This document shows, piece by piece, positions 34,261 through 47,240 of a DNA stretch of 64,000 nt. A model generated the notes under the pieces. That model did not search any database and was not told the DNA's origin. It was given only the letters and a program-made list of their open reading frames with translations. Where the stretch lies: the NCBI RefSeq assembly GCF_046630445.1, contig NC_092334.1, positions 104,417,501 to 104,481,500 of the forward strand. Direction: 5' to 3'. How positions within the stretch are numbered: position 1 is the stretch's first letter; each line of letters starts with the position of its first letter. This DNA comes from Rutidosis leptorrhynchoides (lineage: Eukaryota; Streptophyta; Magnoliopsida; Asterales; Asteraceae). The translations under genes and the position numbers were made by a program.

Positions 34261-36990
34261 ATAGAACTTGAATATAACTTTACTAGAATCATTTCTTTAT
34301 TATTCACACTTTGTACATTAGTGTTTTTAATACGGTAGTATGAACAATGATAGTAACGTTGTGGTTTATAGTCCCACATGACTATAAAAATTTAGATCCT
34401 TTAGGAAATTGGATCTTTATGAAAATATTTGATCTTTTGAAAATTCATTCTAGCTTTTACCCTAGATAAGTTTTCCGGAATAACCCTTCACCGGTGTTTA
34501 CAAAATGTTTTTGTGGGTTTTGTGGGTTTCAGATTTGAAAATTTTAGCTCAAAACTTATGGTTTTGTGTCACCCGCTTGCTAACCTTGTATTAAGAAAAC
34601 AACACTTCCAGTTTACTTATTCCGTATATTACCTTTCGATGGACTACCGTCTGGTTGTAAAGGAAAGCGTTGAACAAGCAACTGTTAAGGCAATGTCTAA
34701 TGACATGCTTTTGATTATGGTCTATATCGTGTTGGATGCAATTACTATCCTTTGTAGGAGCAATAGTAAAGATCACCCTATAGTTTTTCGGTCTGGCACA
34801 AGGTCCTGTCTTCGACCATGCTATGCAACCACTGTTCTTACGGTTGATACCCGATTTGGTTCAGGTGACCTAATGATTTCCGGTGAATTCTTAAAATTTT
34901 ACGTTCAATGGGAATGAACGCATTGAAAATGGGTTTCCAGAAAACAAATCGGTTTGTAATTTGATCAAAATATTTTCTCGTTCAAGCTTGAGTTTAGATA
35001 TCATCGAATTCCATGAGTTTGTATTCTCAATCTTTAAGGTCAATCTCAAGGATTGAGTAATATCGGGCTTAAATGCTGATTTTTTTTTTTTGATCTTTAA
35101 GGAGATTATCCTTTTGGGGGATCTGATTCATTAGTCTTATAAGCTAATTTTCACGGTGCCCCCCCCATTGTACGAGATAGATCCTCTCATGGTTAGGATA
35201 AGTCTGACCATTTGGCGACCCCGTTTGATGCTGAGGTCCGTGGATTTCCAGCTGATTTTCGAGAAAACTTTTCAAGGTTTTTCGTAGACTCTACAACTGG
35301 TCTGGACGACAACTTCCTGACCTAAATCAAGAAGCGCTTGTCTTTTTCTCGGAAGACTTTACTTCCTTTTAAATTCTATTTATATTACAATAAACTTGGT
35401 AAAACTGATTAATATCGTCCAAAACAAAAGTATCTTCAATTATTTGTACAAAAATATGTGATATATGTTCTAAATAACTTGGTAAATTTTTCCCACACTT
35501 GGCTTTTATTTTTCTTTCTTTGCCTTTTTATTCTCTTCTATTCCATTTTAAATGAATTCAAGCGTTTTGGGTTGTTTCTCAATTTATGTCCTTTCCGAGG
35601 TAACAATAATTTCGGTGTTAACACCTAGTTTTATCATTCATAAATATGTATAAACATGATTTTGAGTTCATTTAGTTGAAAAATTTTTAAAATTTTTACT
35701 AGAAGTGGGTAGTCAGAGTATAAGACTAGGGCTGTTCTTTATTATCAGAGAGCACTAGATTCTAATACAACTACTACGTTACTAGTAAAGTTTAACGGTG
35801 GCTATTAAACCAAGTGTATAAGTCAATTTTTTTTTAAAACCGAAAGAATTTAATCCCTTCCCACACTTAAGATCTTACAATGCCCACATTTGCAAGAAAT
35901 CAGTAACTATTTAAATTATTGAGGGTGATTAGCGTAGAAAAATGATTAAATTTTACCAAAGTTTTCAAATATATTGTTGTTTGTTTGAATGATAAATGGT
36001 GCACATCATTTGTTCATCTTGCAGTTGTTATTTCACATATATTTTGCATCTTGTCGTCAAAATTAGTTGCTTTTGCTGAACTTAATGCCAGTCTTTGAAA
36101 ATGCGATGTTTTACTCTGTTGTGTACAATTCATAATATACATACAATACAAATATAAACATGCATGGTAATTTGAAATGGAACTTAATATCCCACTTTCA
36201 AATTACAAAAATGAAATATGCATTAGTGTTAGCAAAATAACAAATTAAAACAATTACAATAACATGTTTAATCCAAATTAAACTTATACTCATTTCCATA
36301 TTTTTTTCAATTCTTCAATTTTTCAAATAAGCATATATGAAAAGTTATGCAAAGTTCATAAGCATTCAAATCAAATAACATGTTAAAATAACCATTACTA
36401 GCAATTAAACAAGTTTCAAATGGCATTTATTTCAAAATAATCAAGTTCATGAATTTTAGACTTAAAAAGTCCACTTTGATGCTCAAAAATCATGTTTATG
36501 ATCAAGGTTTGGATCATTTAGCAACCTAAACATGTTACAAAACTTAATTTAGCAATAATTCGTAACAAAAATCGGCCATAACCTGTTTATATCAAAAAGC
36601 CCCAAATTGCTCAAGAACACAAACCCTAGATTTCTAAAAAATTTGAAGTTTAAGGATTAAAATCATGACAAATAGCATCAATCTAGGTTATACAAGCATA
36701 ATATACTAATAATTTAACTCTAATTACACTAAAAATCATCAAAATTAAATTAGGTAAAATTTGCTCAAGAACACTAAAATTCGAATTTAAAGAGTTTTAG
36801 GGGTGGAATCGTTACCTTCTTTTAAAAACTTTTGAACAAACGCATGATTAGAGCGGATTATAGCAAGAAATTTGGTGAATTTTGGTTGAAAAATTATGAT
36901 TTTAGGGGGAGTTTGGTGGGTTTGTTCGTATATGTGTGTCTGGAAAATGGAGACAGAGAACCAGCTCGCTGAGCTTTTGATACTTGACCT
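34261..36990 (-). other. element D 3' non-coding interior
   Basis: Long AT-rich stretch without a convincing gene. A + strand 134-codon frame at 34513-34917 is antisense to the element and matches nothing I recognise. Confidence 0.6.
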
Positions 36991-37000
36991 GTTCTAGGCC

Positions 37001-37051
37001 ACCATCCGATCGCATGGTTTTCCAAGGCAAACCCCATGCGATCGCATGGGG
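37001..37051 (-). repeat. palindrome pair in element D interior
   Basis: ACCATCCGATCGCATGGT and CCCCATGCGATCGCATGGGG. A leader-like sequence with a GGTAACG site follows in sense orientation. This may be a second, LTR-derived copy of the cassette. Confidence 0.85.
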
Positions 37052-37905
37052 TGTAATATTGTATTTTTTTATATAAAAACTTTATCTTGTAAAACAATTA
37101 ATTAATTTATTTTTTAAAATTTTGTTTCTTTTTAGATTGAGGGCGTTTCGGTACGTTAATCTAGTTCGTCCCTCGACATAATTTTAAAATTTGTCATTTT
37201 AAAGCGATTGTTTTAAAAGCAAATATTTTTGGGTTTTTTAAATGTTTTTGGCATACTTTAGATCAATAAAATTAAAAATAATGATAATAAAATTTCTCGT
37301 CCCGCCCTCGGATAAAGCAATTTCGGTTCAACGACCTAGTCTTCAACTCACGTTGAATTTTAGAAATTATTTTTTTAACTTAATGAAATAAAGTACATTT
37401 TTGTTTTTAAATTCACACCAAACTTAAATTTAAAATGCATAAAATTTCAAATGAATATTATTAATATTTATATACATTAATTTTACAAACTTATATTTAA
37501 AAATAATATAGTTATATATTAATTTTAAAAACAAGGTAAATATAAAAATAAAAATCTTTTTGGTCTTATATCCTACTTTAATCAATCAAATATTAACAAA
37601 AATATACGTCCCTCTTTTGGGTAAAGTAATTTCGGCTATATTACCTAGTTTTACTCCTGACGAATTTCTGAAATATTTTGGATTGATTGATTAAAGATAT
37701 TTACACCTTATGAATAAACGGTAAATTTCGCAGTGATGAATTAAATTTTTGTATGATATCAATAATTTCGGTTTCGCATACCTAATTTTATTGAATATCA
37801 ATTTAATACTTTATAGCGAACGATTCAGCGTTTATTATCAAAAGATTAAAAGCAATAAATAAAAACAAATAAAAACTGTACATACTTACCCGTGAGATAG
37901 AATTC
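37052..37905 (-). other. element D non-coding interior
   Basis: AT-rich. It contains a strong splice-donor match GGTAAGTATG (minus strand, about 37880-37890), 15 bp beyond the stop of the zinc-knuckle ORF. Confidence 0.55.
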
Positions 37906-38126
37906 TCAGAGACCCGCTTTAGCCGACTCATAGGAGATTCGTTCGATTTGGTTCTCCATAGCTACATAAGCATAACCTCGAATTTTCAATAACTTTTCTT
38001 CTAAACATATGAACGGTCCTTCTCTGCATAGAGTAACGAACTCGGTATTGGAATGTGTTTGATTGTTCGAACATTTCCCTTCGTGTGACCATTTTCCGCA
38101 TTTATGACATCTTTCAATGTGTCTTG
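37906..38126 (-). pseudogene. zinc-knuckle ORF of element D, C-terminal part
   Basis: A minus-strand frame ends at 37906. It encodes a basic stretch and a CCHC zinc knuckle (CHKCGKWSHEGKC), then a cysteine-containing tail (TLCREGPFICLEEK ... YVAMENQIERISYES). The N-terminal part lies beyond element E at 57899-58103. The knuckle resembles Gag nucleocapsid fingers, but the ORF is downstream of the protease, not upstream. It could be a relocated gag piece or an accessory protein of the element; function unknown. Confidence 0.55.
38122..38126. repeat. element E TSD, left (tcttg)
   Basis: Right counterpart tcttc at 57899-57903 (4 of 5). The join reads through the zinc-knuckle ORF. Confidence 0.6.
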
Positions 38127-38309
38127 TGTGACGACCCGGAAATTTCCGACCAAATTTAAACTTAATCTTAATATGATTTCGACACGATAAGCAAAGTCTG
38201 TTAGTTTGAGTCTCAAAAACTTTGAACTGTTTTCATGTATTCAATTGACCTTCGACCATTCCCGACGATTCACGAACAACTAATTGTAAATAGATACATG
38301 TATATTTAA

Positions 38310-38340
<31 letters not shown>

Positions 38341-38445
38341 TAATAATAATTTGAAATATTATTTGAAATAATATATGATTAAATTGTTGAAAATAAAGAT
38401 GTAAAATATTATGCGATGTAATGAAAGCTATTATTATAGATGTAT

Positions 38446-38506
<61 letters not shown>

Positions 38507-39740
38507 TGTATGTAAATATTTCTTGTAAATATATATAATTATATTAAAAATATATAAAATATTTATGCTAGTAGTTAAAACTTGTTATTTAAAACTATTT
38601 GCATATAGAAAGAGAATATATTAAAAATAACTGATTTCGAGCCTAATTAGTAAACGTCAGTAACACTCGGTTGACGTTTCGTTAGTTTTAATATAGATAT
38701 AATACATGTTCATGAATGATTAAGATAAAAGTTGGACTGTAAATTGATTACGAAGATTATAGATTTGTTAAAAATATTTTTACATTTTTAAGATTAAATA
38801 TTAGTACTCCGTACACATAAATTGGAACAAAAAATAAACAATTCTCAAGCCTTTTTGATCAGGTTTTAAACAGTTAATGAGTGAAATAATTAATTATATT
38901 TAATCTAAAAGTTTGAGATTTTTAGGAACAATTTTATATTTTAACTGTTTAGCAATGGACACGAAATAATAGCTATGCTGAGTGTCGGCAAAAATTAATG
39001 AAAATAAGACAAATCATTCACATGTATTACTGTGTTCCTTTTTGTTCTTTCATTATCAACCACACAGCATATATATTATATACATATCATATACGTATCA
39101 AAATAGGTGTGCAATCCATAATATCATTTACCCGATCTACCTTCATCACCCTAGGCCTTCCACCACCGCGAGTCACCACCAATCACCACCATGAGGACAA
39201 CCACTCAACCTCCCACCTTCGAAAATCACCACCATCAAGATCATCACAAACGTCACCACTGCTTGTTCTTTTCAATCTATATTTCTGTTTTGATTAGACT
39301 AAAACTGAACCAACCATCATCATAGAACTGCTATATCTTTTCCATTTCTGACCGAAACCTTCCACCATCGTATCACCATCACGAAAACCATCAAGTTATT
39401 GTTATAGCTATTGTTTTACGACTACTGCTTATGCTTATTTCGGTTTCTGCTTGTAAACAGTCGGCAACACACCCTTTTCAAACCCACAACCACCATCACC
39501 ATATTACATCAATAAACTACCACCACCTCCACCATGAACCGCCACCATCATCCATTAACCTACTGCTGCTGCTACAGTCTTTTGATGTCGATGATGGGTT
39601 CATGATGATGATAGACGAAGGATGAAGAGCTGATGAAAAGGTACGTAGATGATGATGATTATGGGACGTTGAAGAAGAAGATAACCAAGAAAATAAAACG
39701 CATTATATAGTTTTAATTCTAGAATTATTTCAGAAAAGTA

Positions 39741-39799
39741 GATTCGGTTGAGTGGTTTAAGGTGTGGTTGTGTTAACGAGAGGTCCTGGGATCGAACCA
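39741..39799 (+). promoter_or_regulatory. tRNA-like module 1 (A and B box) in element E LTR
   Basis: GGTTGAGTGGTTTAAGG resembles the A box of Leu/Ser tRNAs and GGTCCTGGGATCGAACC the B box, about 30 bp apart. It resembles a SINE head. It is also present at about 55774-55833. Confidence 0.5.
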
Positions 39800-40009
39800 T
39801 GGCGGCTACAAAACATTTATTTATTTTTGTGTGATGGGCCGAGAGTTTTGTATTCAGTTAGGCTTAAGAAACTACTTTGGGCCGACACTTAAAAGATGGG
39901 ATTATGATCCATTAATAAATTCTGGTAGTGTTTTGGTGGAATAAAATGAAAACAGAAAGATACGTATTAAATACATATAAAATACAAATAATAATAGAGA
40001 AACAAAGAT

Positions 40010-40078
40010 AGATGGATGGTTAGGAATGTTGATGGGTAAGCTAGAGGTCGCGTGTTCGAGTCCCGTCTCGGGCACTTT
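40010..40078 (+). promoter_or_regulatory. tRNA-like module 2 in element E LTR
   Basis: GAGGTCGCGTGTTCGAGTCCC is a strong B-box match; a weak A-box candidate (ATGGTTAGGAATGTTGATGG) lies upstream. Also at about 56047-56112. Confidence 0.5.
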
Positions 40079-40130
40079 AAGTCTTTTTAATGCTACAAAG
40101 GTATAACATATTGTTGCTATTATTTCCACT

Positions 40131-40137
40131 ATTATTA

Positions 40138-40205
<68 letters not shown>
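40131..40205. repeat. (TTA)n in element E 5' LTR
   Basis: Longer allele at 56163-56260 in the 3' LTR. Translations are poly-Leu/poly-Ile only. Confidence 0.95.
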
Positions 40206-40207
<2 letters not shown>

Positions 40208-40781
40208 CATCATCATCATTACTAATAAAAAATATTAGTTATCACTTAATATTAGTAATATCTAAAAACTACAATTATGATTACTAGTATTATTGTTAAG
40301 TAATATTATTACTATCATATTAAAATTTATTAGTATTTTCATTAAAATTTATACTTATATCAGTTTATAATTAATTATATTAACTTTATTATTACAAGTA
40401 TTATAATTATTATTAGTATTATAATTATCATTATAAGTATTATTATTTATATTATCATGGGTAATATTATTATGTAATTACTTAAATCCTTATCATAATA
40501 ATCATTAACTGTAAAAATTAATATTATTATCATTAATGTTATTTTTATCACTAATAGAATTATTAACATTATTACCTTTATTAATAAATTAAGTATTATA
40601 ATTATTTTTACCATATTTAATATTATTTTAGTATTGTTATAATTACTATTTTAACAAACATATGATATATATACATATATATATAAATACTTATTATATA
40701 TGACATAACATAATTGATGTTTTTATATACAAAATAAATATATAAAACATATACATATTTATAAAAAGATATAATTAATAA

Positions 40782-40844
<63 letters not shown>

Positions 40845-41950
40845 CGATTACAATTATGTATATTAATAAATATACAAATAATATAGGTTCGTGAATCCGA
40901 GGCCTACCCTGCATCGTTCAATGTCGTCATATGTATTTTTACTACAAAATACAGTACTGTGAGTTTCATTTGCTCCCTTTTTAAATTCTTTTGCAATAGA
41001 TATTTTTGGGACTGAGAATACATGCGCTTCTTTTATAAATGTTTTACGAAATAGACACAAGTACTTAAAACTACATTCTATGGTTGGATTATTAAACCGA
41101 ATATCGCCCTTCAAGTCTGGTAACCTAAGAATTTAGAGAAATGGCCCCTGATTGACGCGAATCCTAAAGATAGATCTATGGACCTTGATAAGTCCCATTC
41201 TGGGTACGAATGCTTTAGTACTTCGAGATTATTATTATACAGACGAGAGGTTCTGTTTGGGGATATTCTATGCATTAAAGTTAACGTCGGTTACCAGGTG
41301 TTCAATCCATATGAATGATATTTTTGTCGCTATGCATGTGACGTATATTTATGAGAACTGAAAATGAAAATCTTGTGGTCTATTAAAATGATGGAAATGA
41401 TTATTTATGTTAAACTAATGAACTCACCAACCTTTTGGTTGACACTTTAAAGCATGTTTATTCTCAGGTACGAAAGAAATCTTCCGCTGTGCATTTGCTC
41501 ATCTTAGAGATATTACTTGGAGTCATTCATGGCATATTTCAAAAGACGTTGCATTCGAGTCGTTGAGTTCATCAAGATTATTATTAAGTCAATTATAGTT
41601 AAATATATTATGAAATGGTATGCATGTCGTCAACTTTAGATGAAGTGAAAGATTGTCTTTTCAAAAATGAATGCAATGTTTGTAAAATGTATCATATAGA
41701 GGTCAAGTATCTCACGATTTAATCATTTCTACTCTAGACACATCTTACTGCATTGATTGCATAAATAGTGTATAGACAAAATTCATATCTTAGCGTATAT
41801 GTTACTGTAGACTTTATCTGACACGTTTCTTTAATTTCCTTCGTAATCTACGGGATCCTCTGTACTATATTAGATATTTTATATAATTAGAATATTATTC
41901 GTTAACCGAAAATTATTTCATATCGAATATCCTCTAACTGACCATAAGAG

Positions 41951-42526
41951 ATGGATCCTACACCTAGCTTGGATTCTATTAGTTCCGGAAGCAATTTCGA
42001 GATGCATATTGAAGTAGACTCCGAAGTCAATGAAACCGAAGTGTCCCCACCGTTTAACTATTTTTCTTTCTGGAGGAGATGGGGGTGGGTCCGAGACTGA
42101 CTCACTCGATGGAGAAATGAAGAAGGCGATCCCTACCGCGAACCAAACTTACCTCCTAACATCGGAGAAAACGATGTACTCACCGGTGAACCTATGCGCA
42201 ACACTGTATTCACCCTTCTTGCTAAAGTTTTCCACCTCGAAGGTCGCATTACTGCAATCTCAGAAAATATTCAACCTCTACTTCCGAATACTAATCGAAG
42301 GGGAATATTAGAAGAAGTTAGGGAACTTCGAATTGATAATCAAGACCTATCAAATCAGATGAGTGGATGGATAGAAATGATAGAGGGTAGGATAGAAACC
42401 CTGACAAGAATGGTGCGTGACCTACAAGCTATACTTACTACACCAACATCCTCACCAACCTCAGCACCAACAACACTTGTATCACCAACAGGAACAGTAC
42501 CACCATCAGCAGCACCAGCAGCATAA
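41951..42526 (+). pseudogene. gag-like small ORF of element E
   Basis: A 191-codon frame from MDPTPSLDS at 41951 to a stop at 42524-42526, with one internal stop (TGA near 42098). It aligns with the element B frame from the MDP start through FW..WGWV, EEGDP, LTGEP and RNTVF to a coiled coil (MIEGRIETLTRMVRDLQ) and a Pro/Thr/Ser tail ending PPSAAPAA. The E copy has extra residues before the coiled coil. The two copies have stops at different codons, so each was open in the ancestor. Confidence 0.65.
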
Positions 42527-44784
42527 CTAGTACCAACGACAACAACATCATCATACGTCTCAACCTCGCAATCTATACCTCAGGCATAATCATCGTTCTA
42601 CGAATTGTTCTACATAAACTATCTTCGTTCTTCATGGAGATTAAGTAATCTCTAAATGTTTTATAGATTATGTATTCTAGATCTAACGGTAAACCAGATG
42701 AGTTTAATATCATGTTAACTCATTAAATCCAAAATTACATCTGAAGAAAATATATATGTGTATATGTTTTTATAAAGATTGTAATTAAAAAAATTCTTTC
42801 GTACAAACTGTTAATGGTGAAAATATTTTAACGGGTAGGTAATACCCGAGGAATATTTAGATTTCACATTAATAAGTTACACTGTACATTCTTCGAATCT
42901 GATTCAACAGTCATTTACTATCCTAATTACATTCACTAATATACAAATTCGTTCACCACAGAGTAACCATATTCATTCAATTTCATATTTGGATTTTGAC
43001 CTATCAAAATCCAACAAGTGGCATAATGAAGAAAATATTTGGCAAAATAAAATTTGTTAGAAACAGACAAATTAACTATGAGGAATTTTGTTAAGAATTC
43101 ACGCTAACAAAATCCTAGCTAACTGTTCCTAGTTAATTGTTAATTCCGTATTACATTTATTTTTCGCAATTTATTTATCCCAATTTATTTATCGCAATTT
43201 ATTTTTCACAATTTAATTATCGCAATTTTAATTCTCGCAATTTTATTTATCATCATTTAATTTCTGTTATTTATTTTACGCACTTTAATTATCGTTATTT
43301 AAATACTGTTATTTACGCATTTTAAATATCGGGACACGTATACAAGGTCTTGACATATCATATCGACGCATCTATATATATTATTTGAAATAACCATAGA
43401 CACTCTATATGCAGTAATGCTGGAGTTAGCTATACAGGGTTGAGGTTGATTCTACAATAATATATATAGTTTGAGTTGTGATCGAGTCTGAGACGAATAC
43501 GGGTCACGACACGTATTAATTAATTCGAATATTATGTGTTAAACTATATATGAATTATTGGAATGTTAACTATGGACTATCGACTGTGGACTAATAATTT
43601 TGGACAATTAAAATGAATTAAAATATTGTTTATAACATATGAAACTAAACAATTCTTCAAGTTTGCCACTTGATCTCATCTTAAACCTCATTTGTATCTT
43701 GACGATTACAATTTGCGTTCAAACCTTTCATGATTCTTAAAAACACCTCAATCAAGATAATGAACCAACCGCACTTCATCTACGGAAAGAAAGATTGATG
43801 CGTATAGTTATGCACCTGACAACTCTCGGCAACTGAGTAAAAGTTTAACACGTAGCCGCGTCAGATCCTTTGGCATTTATTAGCAAAAATAACTTTGCGA
43901 TCCCTTTTCAAAGTAGCCAATTTTGTCACAGCTCCAACAAGTCAACTTTGACTTTTCATTCGAAGTAGCCTTACTATAATCCTGATATATACGATTACCC
44001 TTTTGATACCGGAGAATTCTTTTATATTCCATCATATTACCAGCAGACGTACCAGCAACCTCATTGCTCCTTGGCTTAAATCTCTCCGAAAAATCACTAT
44101 ATTTATCTATTGAAGTCTCATCATGTACTCATCCGCATCTTGTAACAAGAATTGCCATACCAATTACCGGGAATCAGCAAATCTGTATGGTGAGTCTCGC
44201 AACGCTTTCACATCAACAGTTATATGTATCCATATAACATTTATCTCTTAGAACTATGATCTTCCATTCTGAAATTCTGAAAAGCACCCAGCCTGCGAAT
44301 TAATACTCTGAATTTTAAAAAGTTGAATGAAGCAAGAAAAACTGTAAACGACCTCAACAGCCAAAAATTGATGATAAAGAATTGTATGTTGGCAAAGCTC
44401 AGAAAAAGTTTGAAACTGAAAAACTGATTTAAGCAAACTACGAAGTAGTCTCTGAACAAATCACAAGGACTAAACTTGTACATTAAGAATCCTGATGATT
44501 CGGTTTCTGATTAAATCTTTATCGAATACCTTGCTTCTGACTCCAAACTCTTGCGGACAAATTTTCTTCACCATCCTTCGATATTAGAAATTCCAAGATA
44601 TCATCGTATCTTTCATTATAAATATCCTCCATATTTCTGAAGATATTTTCATAACTATTCTTATCTGAAATCATTAATCTCTTCGTGCTATCAGTGTTAC
44701 ATCATATTGAAACTGTTAGTTTCTATATACTGTAAACTTACGAGCTTAAAATATGAATGTTATTGAAGTAATGTTGGGAACTGA
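42527..44784 (+). other. element E interior, left of element C
   Basis: Mostly homologous to the element B interior. It includes a (CGCAATTTATTT)-like tract at 43140-43320. A roughly 150-bp block at 43325-43480 matches, in sense orientation, part of the element F LTR (60050-60200). No protein is recognised. Confidence 0.65.
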
Positions 44785-44789
44785 TGCAT
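44785..44789. repeat. element C TSD, left (tgcat)
   Basis: Repeated at 53175-53179. Confidence 0.93.
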
Positions 44790-45445
44790 TGTAACAACCC
44801 CAATCCGTTTAACCAAAAACGGAGTACATTTTTTTTATTAGTTAGGTCCCATTAATACAATACATTTTCAATTCTATTTTAATCGAAACATAACATCGTA
44901 ATGATACGTTTAACAATCTATCATGACCCTTGGCACATAAATTACACTTTACAAAATCATTTGTAATAATGACCCGATCACGAGAAATACGGGTTAAGAC
45001 TCAATAACCCAACCCAATACCAAGAGCATAATTCCGGGGACTACCAAATCCCCCATCCGCGTCCAAATATCCAAAAGCTACCCCGTCGAGCCCAAGCGCT
45101 CCTAAGCATCTAGTCTACAACTAGCTAGCTTCATAATCACAATATCTGTAAAAAGGTAAACAACGAGAGGGGTAAGCATAAAGCTTAGTGAATGCAATAA
45201 TTATACATATACATATATAATATACCTACTGGCAAACACTTGCACAAATACCTCATACACGCTAGCATTTTACATGGCATACCATCGCAAAGTATAACGC
45301 TAAATCTCCAAGACCATAAGCTAGCACAAACAATAGCATATATAACTCGAACAATATAATATGCTACACTACAACACATAACCATGGTTAACCAATAACA
45401 CAAGGGAATGGTACTTCAAATTTCCCATTAGTGTTCGTAACAACC

Positions 45446-45680
45446 GTTAGTGTACAACGAAATATATCACTAACCCCTAGGCGACACGGACAACAAAATA
45501 TCCGTTCAAGCAATCGTTAGTGTACAACGAAATATATCACTAACTCTTGGGCAATTTGGACAACGAAATATCCATTGTTAGTGTACAACGAAATATATCA
45601 CTAACTCTTGGGCATTTTGGACAACGAAATATCCATCGTTAGTGTACAATGAAATATATCACTAACTCTCGGTGGTATAG
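45446..45680. repeat. 60-bp tandem repeat in element C left LTR
   Basis: Four units, each starting gttagtgtacaacgaaatat, at 45446, 45516, 45577 and 45638. The core includes tggacaacgaaatatccat. Confidence 0.92.
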
Positions 45681-46888
45681 ACCCGTATACCCCGACCCCA
45701 TTCCCCGCCCTACAAATAAATACATTATATACACACATGTATAATCATTCCACTCACCTCGTGAACTCGAGCATTACAAACCATGCGCGAAATCTTCACC
45801 ACACGCAACCGAGCAAGATTTTACCTATAATACGCATATAGGTATCCACATAATCAACATACAACCCCATTTGGACTCTCGACCCGCCCAAATGAACAAC
45901 AAGTGCAAAATACACCCTTTTGCACTTTTAACGCTACCCGAAGGTCCAAAACTAACGAGACTAGTTCCCGCGTTCCCGAAATACCCAAATATGTCAACTT
46001 TAACCTCTAAATGCATACTAGCTCGTATTTTACACAAAACCCATTCCATGGTTGACCAAGTTTGACTTTATTGCTAAAACACCAAATTTTAACCTAAAAT
46101 CACTTCTCGCGAGTAATTACATCAAAAGCATCATTTAACACTTAACAAATGCGTTTAACATCCAATTAATCCAAATTAGTATCATCCTCAATTTTGACCC
46201 AATTCAAATTGCTCATTTTGACCAAAGTCATAAAACGCCCCAAAATCACTAACGACTAGTGATTATATTTCCAAGACAACCACTAACACTTAAATCAAGC
46301 ATTTACCTACTTGATTTACCAAAACTTGACTCAAATCTTAGTTTGCCACTAAACCAAAGTCAACACCCATTTTTGACCAACTAACATGTTCTTATGAACA
46401 TCTATACACAAACACATTTATAATCTAGTGATTACACCCAAAATCATGACCAAATTCGTCACCAAACCCTAACCCACCAATAACGAGTCAAAACCCATCT
46501 ACTAACCACAACAAACCCATTTCACAACCATTAAAGGGTTTCTAACAAAATCAAGCTCAAACCCTAATTTGAATATCAAAATCAAATAATGAAATTCGGA
46601 GTTAGAGCTTACCAATACTACCAAAACGTAGCCAAGAACGAGATGAACAACTTTAATGCTCGCGACTTGACCCAATTCACCCTTCTTCTTCCTCAAACCA
46701 AGCTCTCTCTCTCTCTAGAACTCTCTTTCTCTCTCTAAATTGAATGTGTGTAGTAGAGAGAGTGAGAAATGAGATAGGGTTGAGCTTTGGATTAGTTCTT
46801 AAGGCCTCAAACCGTCCACAATGTGAAAAGACTAAAACACCCAAAAGATACCCTTAAAAACGGGTCAATTTGGTCAGTTCTGCGTAAA

Positions 46889-47060
46889 TGTCGCGTTTCG
46901 CGACCTCCTGTCGCGTTTCGCGACGCCCAGTACGCGACACATACACCTAATACGCGACGGATAGCTCAGGTCATGGGGTTTTCATGTTGTCGCGTTTCAA
47001 ACATACCTGTCGCGTTCCGCAACGTGCTGGGACGCGATAAACACACTCAAAACGCGATGT
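46889..47060. repeat. TCGCG cluster in element C left LTR
   Basis: About eight copies of (G)TCGCGTTTCGCGAC or half-sites (ACGCGAC, ACGCGAT). The first two are near-perfect palindromes. Confidence 0.85.
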
Positions 47061-47225
47061 TACCAGCTTTTAGAAGTTCAGGGACTGAAATTGACAAATT
47101 CTGATTCTGATGTAAATTCTGAAAATGCATAAGTGTTAGGTTCACTTTTAGTGGCGCTTTCTGATGCACACATTTACTGACACTTTCTGATGGCACTTCT
47201 GATGTATAAAATTCAGGATGTTACA

Positions 47226-47240
47226 ACTCTCCCCCACTTA
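47226..47240 (-). other. polypurine tract of element C
   Basis: Minus-strand taagtgggggagagt adjoining the left LTR. Confidence 0.9.

Larger units (their letters stand above)
38127..41722 (+). repeat. element E 5' LTR, 3' end deleted
   Basis: Matches 54162-57820. About 75 bp of LTR end and the PBS are missing relative to the right LTR and element B. It contains (TA)n at about 38308-38336, 38447-38502 and 40788-40840, and (TTA)n at 40131-40205. Confidence 0.88.
44790..47225 (-). repeat. element C left (3') LTR
   Basis: Sense orientation TGTAACATCCTGA to GGGGTTGTTACA. It contains a 60-bp tandem repeat, a (CT)n tract near 46707-46735 and a TCGCG cluster. Confidence 0.95.

Noticed and set aside
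34513-34917. 134-codon + strand frame in element D interior
   Set aside because: Antisense to the host element, no recognisable motif, and composition does not stand out. Treated as a chance frame.
39741-40078. Functional tRNA genes
   Set aside because: Only A/B-box-like strings are present; no complete cloverleaf, acceptor stem or anticodon arm could be drawn.
38982-41361. Frames repeated at 55016-57464
   Set aside because: They recur because they lie in the two LTRs of element E. No domain was recognised, and some run through CAC/CAT-rich low-complexity sequence.
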